Source: Neochlamydia sp. AcF84 | GTDB lineage: Bacteria > Chlamydiota > Chlamydiia > Chlamydiales > Parachlamydiaceae | Direction of reading: 5' to 3' | Assembly: GCF_011087585.1 (NCBI RefSeq) | Contig: NZ_VJOT01000044.1 | Location: 1 to 64,000, forward strand | Length of the DNA: 64,000 bases | In this document: positions 20,269 through 28,776 of the stretch, one piece after another | Layout: each line of letters opens with the position of its first letter | Numbering within the stretch: the first letter of the stretch is position 1 | Notes under the pieces: model-generated | Databases searched by the model: none | Seen by the model: only the letters and a program-made list of their open reading frames with translations | What the model was told of the DNA's origin: nothing | Made by a program: the position numbers and the translations under genes

Positions 20269-22179
20269 TTATGCCATCATAGCACCTATAGCAAAGAAAC
20301 TAGCTATGCCTGCTGAAGCTATAGTAGCTAAGCATGCTAGCTTTATAAAAAAGCTCTGAGCATATTCTTTAGCTGCCCATACTTTTTTTAAAAAACTAGC
20401 TTTAACGGTTTGCAATGAATAGCTTTTGGTTGGATCTAGTTGGGGTATTTCTTGTTCCTCCGCTTGAGGTAAAATTCCCTCACTTTCTTTCATTTCTACT
20501 TTGATAAAAGAATTTTCTTTTTCGTGCTCCATCACCTCTTCTTGAATAGTTAGTGAATTTAATGTTTTTTCCTTTCTATTCTCACGATTTATTCTCTCCT
20601 GCCAATCATGCATATAATGTTGGGTAAGTAATTTCGCCTCTTTTTCTTCTTTTTCTGCTAGTTCTTCAGCAGTTAGAGTTTCTTGAGTATGGGGAGGAAT
20701 AAACTTTTTTATCAGCTCTTCAACTATTACCCTCATTTCTTTAAAATTGTTTTTCAAGCTTCCAAATTCTATGGCCAGCTGTTGCTGATCTTGCCCTATT
20801 TTCCGGAAGCCTCGTTTTATCTCAGTCTGCTCATTGCGTAGCAAATGGTATTGCTGCTCTATTTCTCGGAACGATTCCCGAAAGCCTGCAAGATCCCTAT
20901 GTATGCGTTCTTGGGCCTGCCTTATTTCCTGAAAGGATTTTCGTAAGTCTGCAAAATCTCTACGTATAACGTCTCGTTCTTGTCCTACCTCCTGAAAGGC
21001 TTGTTTTATCTTTGCCTGTTCATACCGCCTTAACTGATGTTGCTGCTCTAATTCCTGGAAGGATTCTCGCAAGCTTGCAAAACCTTTATGTAAGCGTTCT
21101 TGGTCTTGCCGTATCTCCTGAAAAGCTTGTTTTATCTCTGCTTGTTCACTCAGCCTTAGCTGCTGTTGTTGCTTTAATTCATGGAAAGCTTGTTTTATCT
21201 CTGCCTGTTCATTCCCTCTTAGCTGCTGTTGTTGCTTTAATTCCTGAAAAGCTTGTTTTATCTCTGCCTGTTCATTTCGCCTTAACTGCTGCTGTTGCTT
21301 TAATTCCTGAAAAGCTTGTTTTATCTCTGCCTGTTCATTTCGCCTTAACTGCTGCTGTTGCCGTATTTCCCTGAAAGCTTGTTTTATCTCTGCTTGTTCA
21401 TTCCCTCTTAGCTGCTGTTGTTGCTTTAATTCCTGAAAAGCTTGTTTTATCTCTGCTTGTTCATTCAGCCTTAACTGCTGTTGTTGCTTTAATTTCTGAA
21501 AAGCTTGTTTTATCTCTGCCTGTTCATTTCGCCTTAACTGCTGCTGTTGCTTTAATTCCTGAAAAGCTTGTTTTATCTCTGCCTGTTCATTTCGCCTTAA
21601 CTGCTGCTGTTGCCGTATTTCCCTGAAAGACCTTTCCAAATCTTCAAAGTCTCTGCTAATGACTTCTAGTTCTTGCCCTATTTCTTGAAAGGACTCTCTT
21701 ATATCTTGAAAATCTCTACGAATAAGGTATTGTTCTTGCCCTATTCTTTGAAAAGATTGCCTTAGCTCTGCCTGATCGTTAATTATTAATTCTTGACTTT
21801 CTTGGATTTTAATTTGTCCTTGTTCAATTCTTGACAGTCCTTCGTTTATAAGGCAAAAGTCTTCTAAAAGCTTATCAGCCCGGCTACTAAGCTCTTGTTC
21901 CTCTTCTTGTCTTTGTTCAACCTCTATTTCTAATTCCTCGGTCGGTAAATGTACAATATTAGTTCGAGATAAACGTTCTCTTTCACTTTGCTCACGACGT
22001 TCCATGCTATCTAGCCGACGCATTACCGTTGCAATCATCAAATCCTGCTCAGTTTGTAATAATTTTGCATTACTACGCATGAGTTGAGCGTCAGCATATC
22101 TTTGACGAGCGTTAAATTCCTCTAAAAAATCATCCGAATCAGAATCGGAATCAGATGAAAGGATTTTTCTTACTCCCAT
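20269..22179 (-). CDS. Coiled-coil protein with 21-residue tandem repeats and a C-terminal membrane segment
   Basis: The protein has 636 residues. The N-terminus is acidic (SSDSDSDSDDFLEEF). From about residue 90 to 490 it is a continuous Gln/Glu/Arg-rich coiled coil. In its centre (about 185-350) eight near-identical 21-residue units occur, consensus RRNEQAEIKQAFQELKQQQQL; three heptads per unit suits a coiled coil. The last 25 residues are hydrophobic (KLACLATIASAGIASFFAIG), a likely C-terminal membrane anchor. GAGGTAGG precedes the ATG at 22179. The function is not recognised. The architecture suits a surface, inclusion-membrane or secreted filamentous protein, but that is inference. It lies in an insert between alaS and tkt. 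Confidence 0.8.
   Translation of the reverse strand: MGVRKILSSDSDSDSDDFLEEFNARQRYADAQLMRSNAKLLQTEQDLMIATVMRRLDSMERREQSERERLSRTNIVHLPTEELEIEVEQRQEEEQELSSRADKLLEDFCLINEGLSRIEQGQIKIQESQELIINDQAELRQSFQRIGQEQYLIRRDFQDIRESFQEIGQELEVISRDFEDLERSFREIRQQQQLRRNEQAEIKQAFQELKQQQQLRRNEQAEIKQAFQKLKQQQQLRLNEQAEIKQAFQELKQQQQLRGNEQAEIKQAFREIRQQQQLRRNEQAEIKQAFQELKQQQQLRRNEQAEIKQAFQELKQQQQLRGNEQAEIKQAFHELKQQQQLRLSEQAEIKQAFQEIRQDQERLHKGFASLRESFQELEQQHQLRRYEQAKIKQAFQEVGQERDVIRRDFADLRKSFQEIRQAQERIHRDLAGFRESFREIEQQYHLLRNEQTEIKRGFRKIGQDQQQLAIEFGSLKNNFKEMRVIVEELIKKFIPPHTQETLTAEELAEKEEKEAKLLTQHYMHDWQERINRENRKEKTLNSLTIQEEVMEHEKENSFIKVEMKESEGILPQAEEQEIPQLDPTKSYSLQTVKASFLKKVWAAKEYAQSFFIKLACLATIASAGIASFFAIGAMMA
21120..21628. 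repeat. Tandem 63-bp repeat array inside the coiled-coil gene
   Basis: The motif gcttgttttatctctgc recurs at about 21125, 21188, 21251, 21314, 21377, 21440, 21503 and 21566, exactly 63 bases apart. Units are 85-100% alike by eye. A more diverged unit lies near 21000. The period is a whole number of codons (21), so unit gain or loss keeps the frame. Confidence 0.9.
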
Positions 22180-22320
22180 AACCTACCTCAATTTTTAGAA
22201 CTTTTATATAATTTGTCAAAAGAAGCAAGCTCATTTGATAACTTTTTTGTTAGGTAAGAAAGTTTACAAATAAACTTAGCTTCTTAATTCGTGATAAAAA
22301 TATTACTTTCTTACTAGCAT

Positions 22321-24273
22321 TTATACAATATTTGCAAATCCTAAAGAAAAAAGACAAAGAGTAGATCTAGCTAATCTACTAAAATGTGCGCTTATACCGC
22401 TTTTCTTACACATCTTTTTTTCCTGCATTTTTTCTAATACTGTTTTTAAGCTAGCATTGCTTGGTAGACCTAATTCTTTACATAAAGCAGATTGGTATTT
22501 AATAAAGGCTTGGTAATCTTCAAAAAGACTATTTAGCTTTTCAAGAACTTCTTCCGCTGTATAATCGGCTTTTACCATGTTAAGGGTAGCAAGTTTATCT
22601 CCTATTTCTTTAATCTTATATTGCGCCAACGTTGTTTTTTCAGCAATTAATGATAACTCCTTATTCGCACCTAACAGATGCTTGACGGCAACAGATAAGG
22701 TGGTAGTTGGCTGAAGCGGTAGACCCCCTTCTTTCATCAGTTTTAATACTTCTTGCTCCTTATCAGTTTGCTTTTGTAATTGCCAATCTAATACTTGTAA
22801 TTTTATATCTAATATATTTTTGTCAGTTTGTAGAGTTGCTCTCTCTTTCTCCAAATGATGAGTGTCTGCTTCCAACTTAACCTGATGAGCTAAAAGACGC
22901 TTATTTTCTCTTGCCAGTACCTTCTTTTCTGCCGCCACTCTAATTTTACTATTCACTAAAGCTTCTTTTTCATTTTCACTTTCAATATTAGCTACCAACA
23001 GGTTATTTCTATTGTTCTGGATAATTTCTTTTTCTTCGCTAATTCGATGGATGTCAACTAATAGCTCATTTATATCCTTTAGAAGGTTATCATTTTCTTC
23101 TCTAAGTTGATGATTAGCTGCGGCTAAATTGTTTCTATCATTTTGGAGAGCTTCTTTTTCTTCTTTAAGCTGATGAGTATTGGCAGCTAAATTGTTTCTA
23201 TCATTTAGAAGGTTATCATTTTCTTCTTTAAGTTGATGATTAGCTGCAGCTAAATTGTTTTTATCGTTTAGATGACGCTCATTTTCTTCTCTAAGTTGAT
23301 GACCGGTTGTTGCTAGGTTGTTTCTATCATTTAGAAGGTTATCATTTTCTTCTTTAAGCTGATGATTAGTGGCAGCTAAATCGTTTTTATCGTTTAGATG
23401 ACGCTCATTTTCTTCTTTAAGTTGATGATTAGTGGCAGCTAAATCGTTTCTTTCATTTAGAAGGTTATCATTTTCTTCTTTAAGCTGATGATTAGTGGCA
23501 GCTAAGCTGTCTTTATCATTTAGATAACGCTCATTTTCTTCTTTAAGTTGATGATTGGTTGCTGCTAAGCTGTCTTTATCGTTTAGATGACGCTCATTTT
23601 CTTCTTTAAGTTGATGATTAGCTGTAGCTAAATTGTTTTTATCGTTTAGATGACGCTCGTTTTCTTCTTTAAGCTGATGATTAGTATGGGTTAAAAGAGC
23701 ATTATCATTTAAAAGATAACAGCGTTTTTCTTTAAGTTTTGCTTTAGCCGCTCTTAAGGCATCTCTGTCTTCTAAAAGACTTTCTCTTTCTTTTTCAAGT
23801 TTAGCTTTGTCTGCTTCTAGGCTATCTTTATCTATTCTAAGGCTGAGATTTTCTCTAGCCAGGCTTTCTTCTCGTGTTGTTAATAAGGCAATACTTTCTT
23901 CTAATTCTCTATTTCTACTTAACGCTTTATCTTTTTCTGCTTCAATTCTTGTAATTGTTGCTTGCGCTTCCCTATCTTTATCTTTCAATTGATCATTTTC
24001 AGCCGCCAAAATCTTAACATTGTTTTTAAGTATCTCTTTTTTTTCATGCATTTTCATGAGTCGTTGATTTGCTTTCAGGAGTTGTTCATCTCTTACTATA
24101 AGGGTAGCACGAAGGTCATCAATCTTTTTGTTACATTCTCTTACTTGTGTTTTATATTTACAAAGCTTTTTTTCTTGCGTATCTACTCTATTAACTAAAG
24201 CTTTGAAATCAGCTTCTGAAACTATCATACTGAAATCTGCATCTACATGATCTTTAGAGTCTAAATTAATCAT
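22321..24273 (-). CDS. Coiled-coil protein with 21-residue tandem repeats
   Basis: This 650-residue protein is coiled coil from about residue 15 to 480. Residues about 195-400 are roughly ten 21-residue units, of two alternating types: NHQLKEENERHLNDKNNLAA and NHQLKEENDNLLNDRNNLAA. The C-terminal third (about 480-620) is helical without repeats, and the end is mildly hydrophobic (STLCLFSLGFANIV). No signal peptide is visible. AAAGG precedes the ATG at 24273. The gene follows the same plan and orientation as its neighbour at 20269, with 141 bases between them, but the repeat sequences are unrelated. The function is unknown; a structural or host-interacting role is only a guess. Confidence 0.8.
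   Translation of the reverse strand: MINLDSKDHVDADFSMIVSEADFKALVNRVDTQEKKLCKYKTQVRECNKKIDDLRATLIVRDEQLLKANQRLMKMHEKKEILKNNVKILAAENDQLKDKDREAQATITRIEAEKDKALSRNRELEESIALLTTREESLARENLSLRIDKDSLEADKAKLEKERESLLEDRDALRAAKAKLKEKRCYLLNDNALLTHTNHQLKEENERHLNDKNNLATANHQLKEENERHLNDKDSLAATNHQLKEENERYLNDKDSLAATNHQLKEENDNLLNERNDLAATNHQLKEENERHLNDKNDLAATNHQLKEENDNLLNDRNNLATTGHQLREENERHLNDKNNLAAANHQLKEENDNLLNDRNNLAANTHQLKEEKEALQNDRNNLAAANHQLREENDNLLKDINELLVDIHRISEEKEIIQNNRNNLLVANIESENEKEALVNSKIRVAAEKKVLARENKRLLAHQVKLEADTHHLEKERATLQTDKNILDIKLQVLDWQLQKQTDKEQEVLKLMKEGGLPLQPTTTLSVAVKHLLGANKELSLIAEKTTLAQYKIKEIGDKLATLNMVKADYTAEEVLEKLNSLFEDYQAFIKYQSALCKELGLPSNASLKTVLEKMQEKKMCKKSGISAHFSRLARSTLCLFSLGFANIV
23080..23690. 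repeat. Tandem 63-bp repeat array inside the second coiled-coil gene
   Basis: Roughly ten units of 63 bases, each with tcttctttaag followed by ttgatgatta or a close variant. Two unit types (with atgacgctc or with aaggttatc) alternate, suggesting expansion as 126-base pairs. The period equals 21 codons. Confidence 0.88.
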
Positions 24274-24656
24274 AATAAAACCTTTTATTAATCATTTGTT
24301 AAATAAGGAAAGTGCCTTACTTTATAATTGAAAGTAGGGTTAGCTTTGTTTTTATATTTCATCCTGTGATTTTAAACAAATAAAAAAGGTGAAAGTTAAT
24401 GTGAGATTGTAAATTTTAACTAGGGATAAATAGATTGCTTTTTTTTCTTAAGCATTTAATTGCCAATTACTAGTAACTTCTTATTCTTATCGTTTAGGAG
24501 AGATAAAAATTTTGATAAAAAGTTGATGAAGATAGCCTTTTATATTTAGAAGAATTACAAAATAAAAGTCCAATATGAGTGTTTTCACTAGTTGCTTAAT
24601 AATTGAGAGGCTTTTATTAGTAGTTGCTTGGATAGATAACCAAAAGCTACACTTTC
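24274..24656. other. AT-rich intergenic region, nothing recognised
   Basis: About 380 AT-rich bases between two minus-strand genes. They presumably contain the promoter of the repeat protein at 22321. No gene, RNA or repeat is seen. Confidence 0.4.
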
Positions 24657-25616
24657 CTACATCTTTTGTTTTAGAAGCATCTTATCTGGCCAAAAGAGCC
24701 GCGGACGTTTATTCAGGATGAAAGGGGTATGGATAGAAGGTTTTACTAAGCCTTGGCATAGTAGTTTACTTTTAATTTCAATCACGGTGCTTGCTGTTTT
24801 CTTTGAAGCTGTAACAATAGCTTCTCCTGCCAAAGTGGCCGTTTGTTCTAGTTTATCCACTGTATCTATGACTTTAACTCCTATGTTTTTGGTGGATTTT
24901 ATAAGATCTTCAGCGGTGATATCGGCCTTTACTAAATCAAAAATCTTTTGGATGACAGGCTGATACTGCTCTAGTTTGGCACATAGATGCTCTTTATTTT
25001 TTCTTAGCTTTTTAAACCAGGCTATCCCATTCACATACATTTCAGGAACATCATCATGGGAATAAATAAAAGCATGATAGGTGTCCCATAATTGCATACT
25101 TAAATTAAAAGTTTTAGCCAATACATTGAGAGTACAATAATAAAGGCGACGCCAATAGGCTTCTACGTTTTTTATCCTGGATTTAGCTTGATTTCTTGTC
25201 TTAATGGAGAAAAAGATAGAATCGGGATTTTTAGCCCATTGAGGCTCTATCAAAGGAGAATAATTGCCTTTAATAGCTTCATTTAATTCTATAAAAGCAT
25301 TCGATAAAGCGCGAATTCTTTGAAAGCATTCATCAATGCGGGTGGCAAGAAGAATAAGTTTGGCTATCCCGCGGATAGTGTTTTCAATAAATGTAGGTGT
25401 AAACTTAAGAGCAAAATCCGTTAAAGTTCCTAAAGCGGCAGGAACAATTGTTTGCTGAGTGCACAGTTTTTTCTTGCGGTGTAGCCACCAAACCCAATGC
25501 ACTGTTGTACAGATTTTTAAGGTAGCTCTTACCGGCAACGAAAGATTAAAGTGCCCTAAAACTTTATCATGCATTAAATCATCTTGTAAACTTCGATAGG
25601 CAGCGATAGGATTCAT
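24657..25616 (-). CDS. Hypothetical protein, 319 residues
   Basis: I do not recognise this family. It is largely helical and basic, with a Trp-rich patch (TVHWVWWLHRKKK, residues about 38-50). Amphipathic or hydrophobic helices follow, around residues 55-95 (TIVPAALGTLTDFAL, IAKLILLA). A helical C-terminal region (about 230-285) contains VDKLEQTATLAGEAIVTASK. No signal peptide, clear membrane span or catalytic motif is seen. It is divergent from tkt, with only 74 bases between the starts. It sits in the block inserted between alaS and tkt relative to Chlamydia, so it may be family-specific. Confidence 0.65.
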   Translation of the reverse strand: MNPIAAYRSLQDDLMHDKVLGHFNLSLPVRATLKICTTVHWVWWLHRKKKLCTQQTIVPAALGTLTDFALKFTPTFIENTIRGIAKLILLATRIDECFQRIRALSNAFIELNEAIKGNYSPLIEPQWAKNPDSIFFSIKTRNQAKSRIKNVEAYWRRLYYCTLNVLAKTFNLSMQLWDTYHAFIYSHDDVPEMYVNGIAWFKKLRKNKEHLCAKLEQYQPVIQKIFDLVKADITAEDLIKSTKNIGVKVIDTVDKLEQTATLAGEAIVTASKKTASTVIEIKSKLLCQGLVKPSIHTPFILNKRPRLFWPDKMLLKQKM

Positions 25617-25690
25617 ATTTTTTCTTGCCTGTTTACTAAATTGTGGCTAGAGTCTAGAACATTACCCAACAATCTTTAATAGGCATCTCT

Positions 25691-27739
25691 ATGGTTGAAG
25701 TCAATAGTTCTTTAAAAAACAATAAACAAAATATTTCAAAAATTTTAAATCCCGAGCTTAAAGCTGTTTTAGCTAAAGCCGCTCATACTATTAGAGGGCT
25801 CTCCATAGATGCTGTGCAAAAAGCAGACTCAGGACATCCTGGATTACCGATGGGATGCGCAGAAATTGGGGCTTACTTATGGGGATATTTACTGCGTTAT
25901 AATCCTAAAAATCCTAAATGGTCTAATCGCGATCGCTTTATTCTCTCGGCCGGGCATGGTTCTATGCTTCTTTATTCTGCCTTACATTTAGCGGGCTATC
26001 CTCTTTCCATAGAAGATCTTAAAAACTTTAGGCAGCTTCACTCTAAAACCCCAGGGCATCCAGAATCCTTAGATACCGAGGGGGTAGAGACGACTACAGG
26101 TCCTTTAGGGCAGGGGATAGGCAATGCCGTAGGTCAAGCTTTGGGCTTAAAATTGCTAGGAGCTAAATTTAATACAGAGGCCCATCAGATTCTTAATAGC
26201 AAGGTTTACTGCTTATGTGGCGATGGGGATTTAATGGAAGGTGTTTCCGCAGAAGCATCTTGCTTAGCAGCTCATTTGCAACTTGATAACCTTATTTTAA
26301 TCTACGATTCTAATCACATATGCTTAGACGGTCCCACAAGTGAGTGCTTTACTGAAAACACTAGAATGCGCTACGAGGCATATGGTTGGGAAGTCTTCGA
26401 GATGGACGGCAACGATTTAGATGATATCCATCAGGTGTTTTTAAAGGCTAGCGAGAAGCAAACGCGCCCTCGGCTCATCATCGCTCATACGATTATTGGA
26501 AAAGGCTCGCCTAACAAAGAAGGAACCAATAAGGCTCATGGTGCCCCTCTAGGAGTAGAAGAGGTTAAAGCAACTAAAGATTTACTAGGCATCCCTCAAG
26601 AGCCTTTATTTTATGTTCCTTCAGAAGTTAAAGAGTTTTTTAGCAAAAAAATAGCAGAGCATATAGCTATAGAAAGAGAGTGGCAGGCAACTTTTAATGC
26701 TTGGGCTCAAGCAAACCCTAATTTGTTAAAGGCTTATGAAGCTATGTCTTGTAATTCTTTACCTGTGGATTTAGAAGAGCGCTTGAAGGCTATAGAGATT
26801 AAATCTCCTGTTGCAGGACGGAAAGCATCTCAGGAAGTATTGAACGTCTTAGCTACATTCTTGCCGCAGCTTTATGGGGGCTCTGCAGATTTATCTGGCT
26901 CAGATTTAACCATGTTAAAAAACTATCCGTTAGTTAAAGCAGGTGACTTTTCAGGCCGGAATATCAAGTATGGGGTACGCGAATTTGGTATGGCTGCGAT
27001 TGCTAATGGTCTTTACCAAACCGATATGATCATACCTTTTATTGGTACCTTTTTGACTTTTTCTGATTATATGCGCAATGCTATTCGCTTGGCAGCCTTG
27101 CAAAAAGCTCATGTGATTTATCAGTTTACGCATGATTCAATTTTTTTAGGAGAAGATGGCCCTACTCATCAACCCGTTGAACATTATGCCTCCTTGAGAG
27201 CCATTCCTTATTTACGCGTTATTCGGCCAGCAGATGCCTATGAAGTGAAAATGGCATGGGCGGCAGCTTTACGCTATCCCGGACCTACAGCTATCATTTT
27301 AACTCGTCAAAATCTTCCGGAAATAGCCGCGACAAAAAGCTTTTCTTATGCAGATGGCATGGGGCGAGGCGCCTACATCCTTAGAAAAGAAAATTCTAAA
27401 CCCGATTATACCTTGCTAGCTACCGGCTCCGAATTACATCTAGCGCTTGACGTTGCGGCAGCCTTAGAAAAAAGCGGGAAGAGCGTACGCGTGATCTCCA
27501 TGCCTTGCTGGGAATTGTATGAAGAGCAAGATCCCGCTTACAAAGAGAGTCTTTTAGGTGGCGATCTTGGCATTCGTGTTAGCATTGAAGCTGGCGTGGA
27601 GCAGGGGTGGCATAAATATATCGGTTTAAGCGGCATAGCAATTAGCATGCACAGCTTTGGCGCCTCCGCTCCGGCTGCTGCTTTGGCGCAAGAGTTTGGG
27701 TTTACAGTGGATGCTATTTTGAAAAAGCTTCTTCCATGA
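25691..27739 (+). CDS. tkt: Transketolase
   Basis: Transketolase moves two-carbon ketol units between sugar phosphates in the pentose phosphate pathway using thiamine diphosphate. The 682-residue protein shows the substrate motif DAVQKADSGHPGLPMGCAEI and TTTGPLGQGIGNAVG. The ThDP/Mg motif is GDGDLMEGVSAEAS, ending with a downstream Asn. The central domain has FLGEDGPTHQPVEH. The start has about 20 extra residues before the usual beginning, and no shorter start is clearly better. Its stop overlaps the hemE start (ATGA), implying translational coupling. Confidence 0.96.
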   Translation: MVEVNSSLKNNKQNISKILNPELKAVLAKAAHTIRGLSIDAVQKADSGHPGLPMGCAEIGAYLWGYLLRYNPKNPKWSNRDRFILSAGHGSMLLYSALHLAGYPLSIEDLKNFRQLHSKTPGHPESLDTEGVETTTGPLGQGIGNAVGQALGLKLLGAKFNTEAHQILNSKVYCLCGDGDLMEGVSAEASCLAAHLQLDNLILIYDSNHICLDGPTSECFTENTRMRYEAYGWEVFEMDGNDLDDIHQVFLKASEKQTRPRLIIAHTIIGKGSPNKEGTNKAHGAPLGVEEVKATKDLLGIPQEPLFYVPSEVKEFFSKKIAEHIAIEREWQATFNAWAQANPNLLKAYEAMSCNSLPVDLEERLKAIEIKSPVAGRKASQEVLNVLATFLPQLYGGSADLSGSDLTMLKNYPLVKAGDFSGRNIKYGVREFGMAAIANGLYQTDMIIPFIGTFLTFSDYMRNAIRLAALQKAHVIYQFTHDSIFLGEDGPTHQPVEHYASLRAIPYLRVIRPADAYEVKMAWAAALRYPGPTAIILTRQNLPEIAATKSFSYADGMGRGAYILRKENSKPDYTLLATGSELHLALDVAAALEKSGKSVRVISMPCWELYEEQDPAYKESLLGGDLGIRVSIEAGVEQGWHKYIGLSGIAISMHSFGASAPAAALAQEFGFTVDAILKKLLP

Positions 27740-28776
27740 TGAAAACCGTTGACCCCGCTATCATTAACAGCAAATTTTTGCTCGCCCTGCATGGGCATAA
27801 CCAGGGACGTCCCCCCATTTGGTTGATGCGCCAAGCTGGACGCTATATGCCAGAATATCGAGCTCTCCGCCAGAAATATTCTTTTTTGGAGATGTGTCAT
27901 CATCCTGAATTGATTGTAAAGGTGACTAACTTGCCACTGCAAGCTTTTGGCATGGATGCGGCGATTCTCTTTTCGGATATCTTAGTCGTAGCTGAAGCTT
28001 TTGAAGTGGGATTATCATTTGAGGAAGGTAAGGGACCTGTGATAGCAAGACCTTTGCAAACAGAAAAGGATGTTGCAGCTTTATCAGCGGGCCCTGTGAC
28101 AGAAAAGCTTGCGTACGTAACGGAAGGAATTAAGCTGCTCATAAAAGAATTAAAAGTTCCCCTGATCGGATTTTGTGGCGCGCCCTTTACTCTAGCAAGT
28201 TACATGATTGAAGGTGGCAGTAGCCGAGATCTGCTCAAAACAAAAAAATGGATGCTTAGCCATCCAACTAGTTTTCATCGACTACTGGATAAAATTTTGC
28301 AAGCTACCCTTCAATATATTGAAATGCAGGTGCAGGCAGGCGTGCATGCTTTTCAAATTTTTGATTCCTGGGCCAATCATTTAAGCTGGGGACAATTTCA
28401 AGAATTTTCCTATGAATATATGAAGAAATTGGTAAAGCTTTTACAGCAATATTCTGTCCCTGCAATTCTTTATTGTCGCGGTTCATCCGTCTTTGCCCCT
28501 AAGCTAGCAGAAGCCTCTCCTCAGGGTATCGGCTTAGATTGGAGCTGTAATTTAGCGCATATGCGTAAATATGTGCCTTTTCATATCGCCCTACAAGGAA
28601 ATTTAGATCCGGATATTCTGTATGCTCCTCATGCAAAAATAGAGCAGGAGGCGCGGCAATTAATCGATGCTATGCATGGTGATCGTGCCTTCATTTTTAA
28701 TTTAGGCCATGGTGTTAAGCCTGATACTCCCTATGATTCTGTTAGATTTTTGGTAGAAACAGTGCAATCTCTATGA
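27736..28776 (+). CDS. hemE: Uroporphyrinogen decarboxylase
   Basis: HemE removes four carboxyl groups from uroporphyrinogen III to give coproporphyrinogen III. The 346-residue protein starts inside the tkt stop (ATGATG at 27736). It has the N-terminal signature PIWLMRQAGRYMPEYRALR and then GFCGAPFTLASYMIEGG. FDSWANHLSW and FNLGHGVKPDTP are further family motifs. Length and motifs are complete. It overlaps hemG/Y downstream by 4 bases. In C. trachomatis hemN lies between hemE and hemG; here it does not. Confidence 0.97.
   Translation: MMKTVDPAIINSKFLLALHGHNQGRPPIWLMRQAGRYMPEYRALRQKYSFLEMCHHPELIVKVTNLPLQAFGMDAAILFSDILVVAEAFEVGLSFEEGKGPVIARPLQTEKDVAALSAGPVTEKLAYVTEGIKLLIKELKVPLIGFCGAPFTLASYMIEGGSSRDLLKTKKWMLSHPTSFHRLLDKILQATLQYIEMQVQAGVHAFQIFDSWANHLSWGQFQEFSYEYMKKLVKLLQQYSVPAILYCRGSSVFAPKLAEASPQGIGLDWSCNLAHMRKYVPFHIALQGNLDPDILYAPHAKIEQEARQLIDAMHGDRAFIFNLGHGVKPDTPYDSVRFLVETVQSL

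Noticed and set aside
21012..21374. Plus-strand frame of 120 residues with hydrophobic repeats (SLLVHSALAAV type)
   Set aside because: It is the antisense reading of the coiled-coil repeat array, so it lacks stops because of the repeat composition. It has no ribosome site and no family.
21120..21628. Regular 63-bp repeats that could suggest a CRISPR array or satellite
   Set aside because: There are no unique spacers; units are directly tandem, keep the reading frame and encode heptad-type residues. They are coding repeats.
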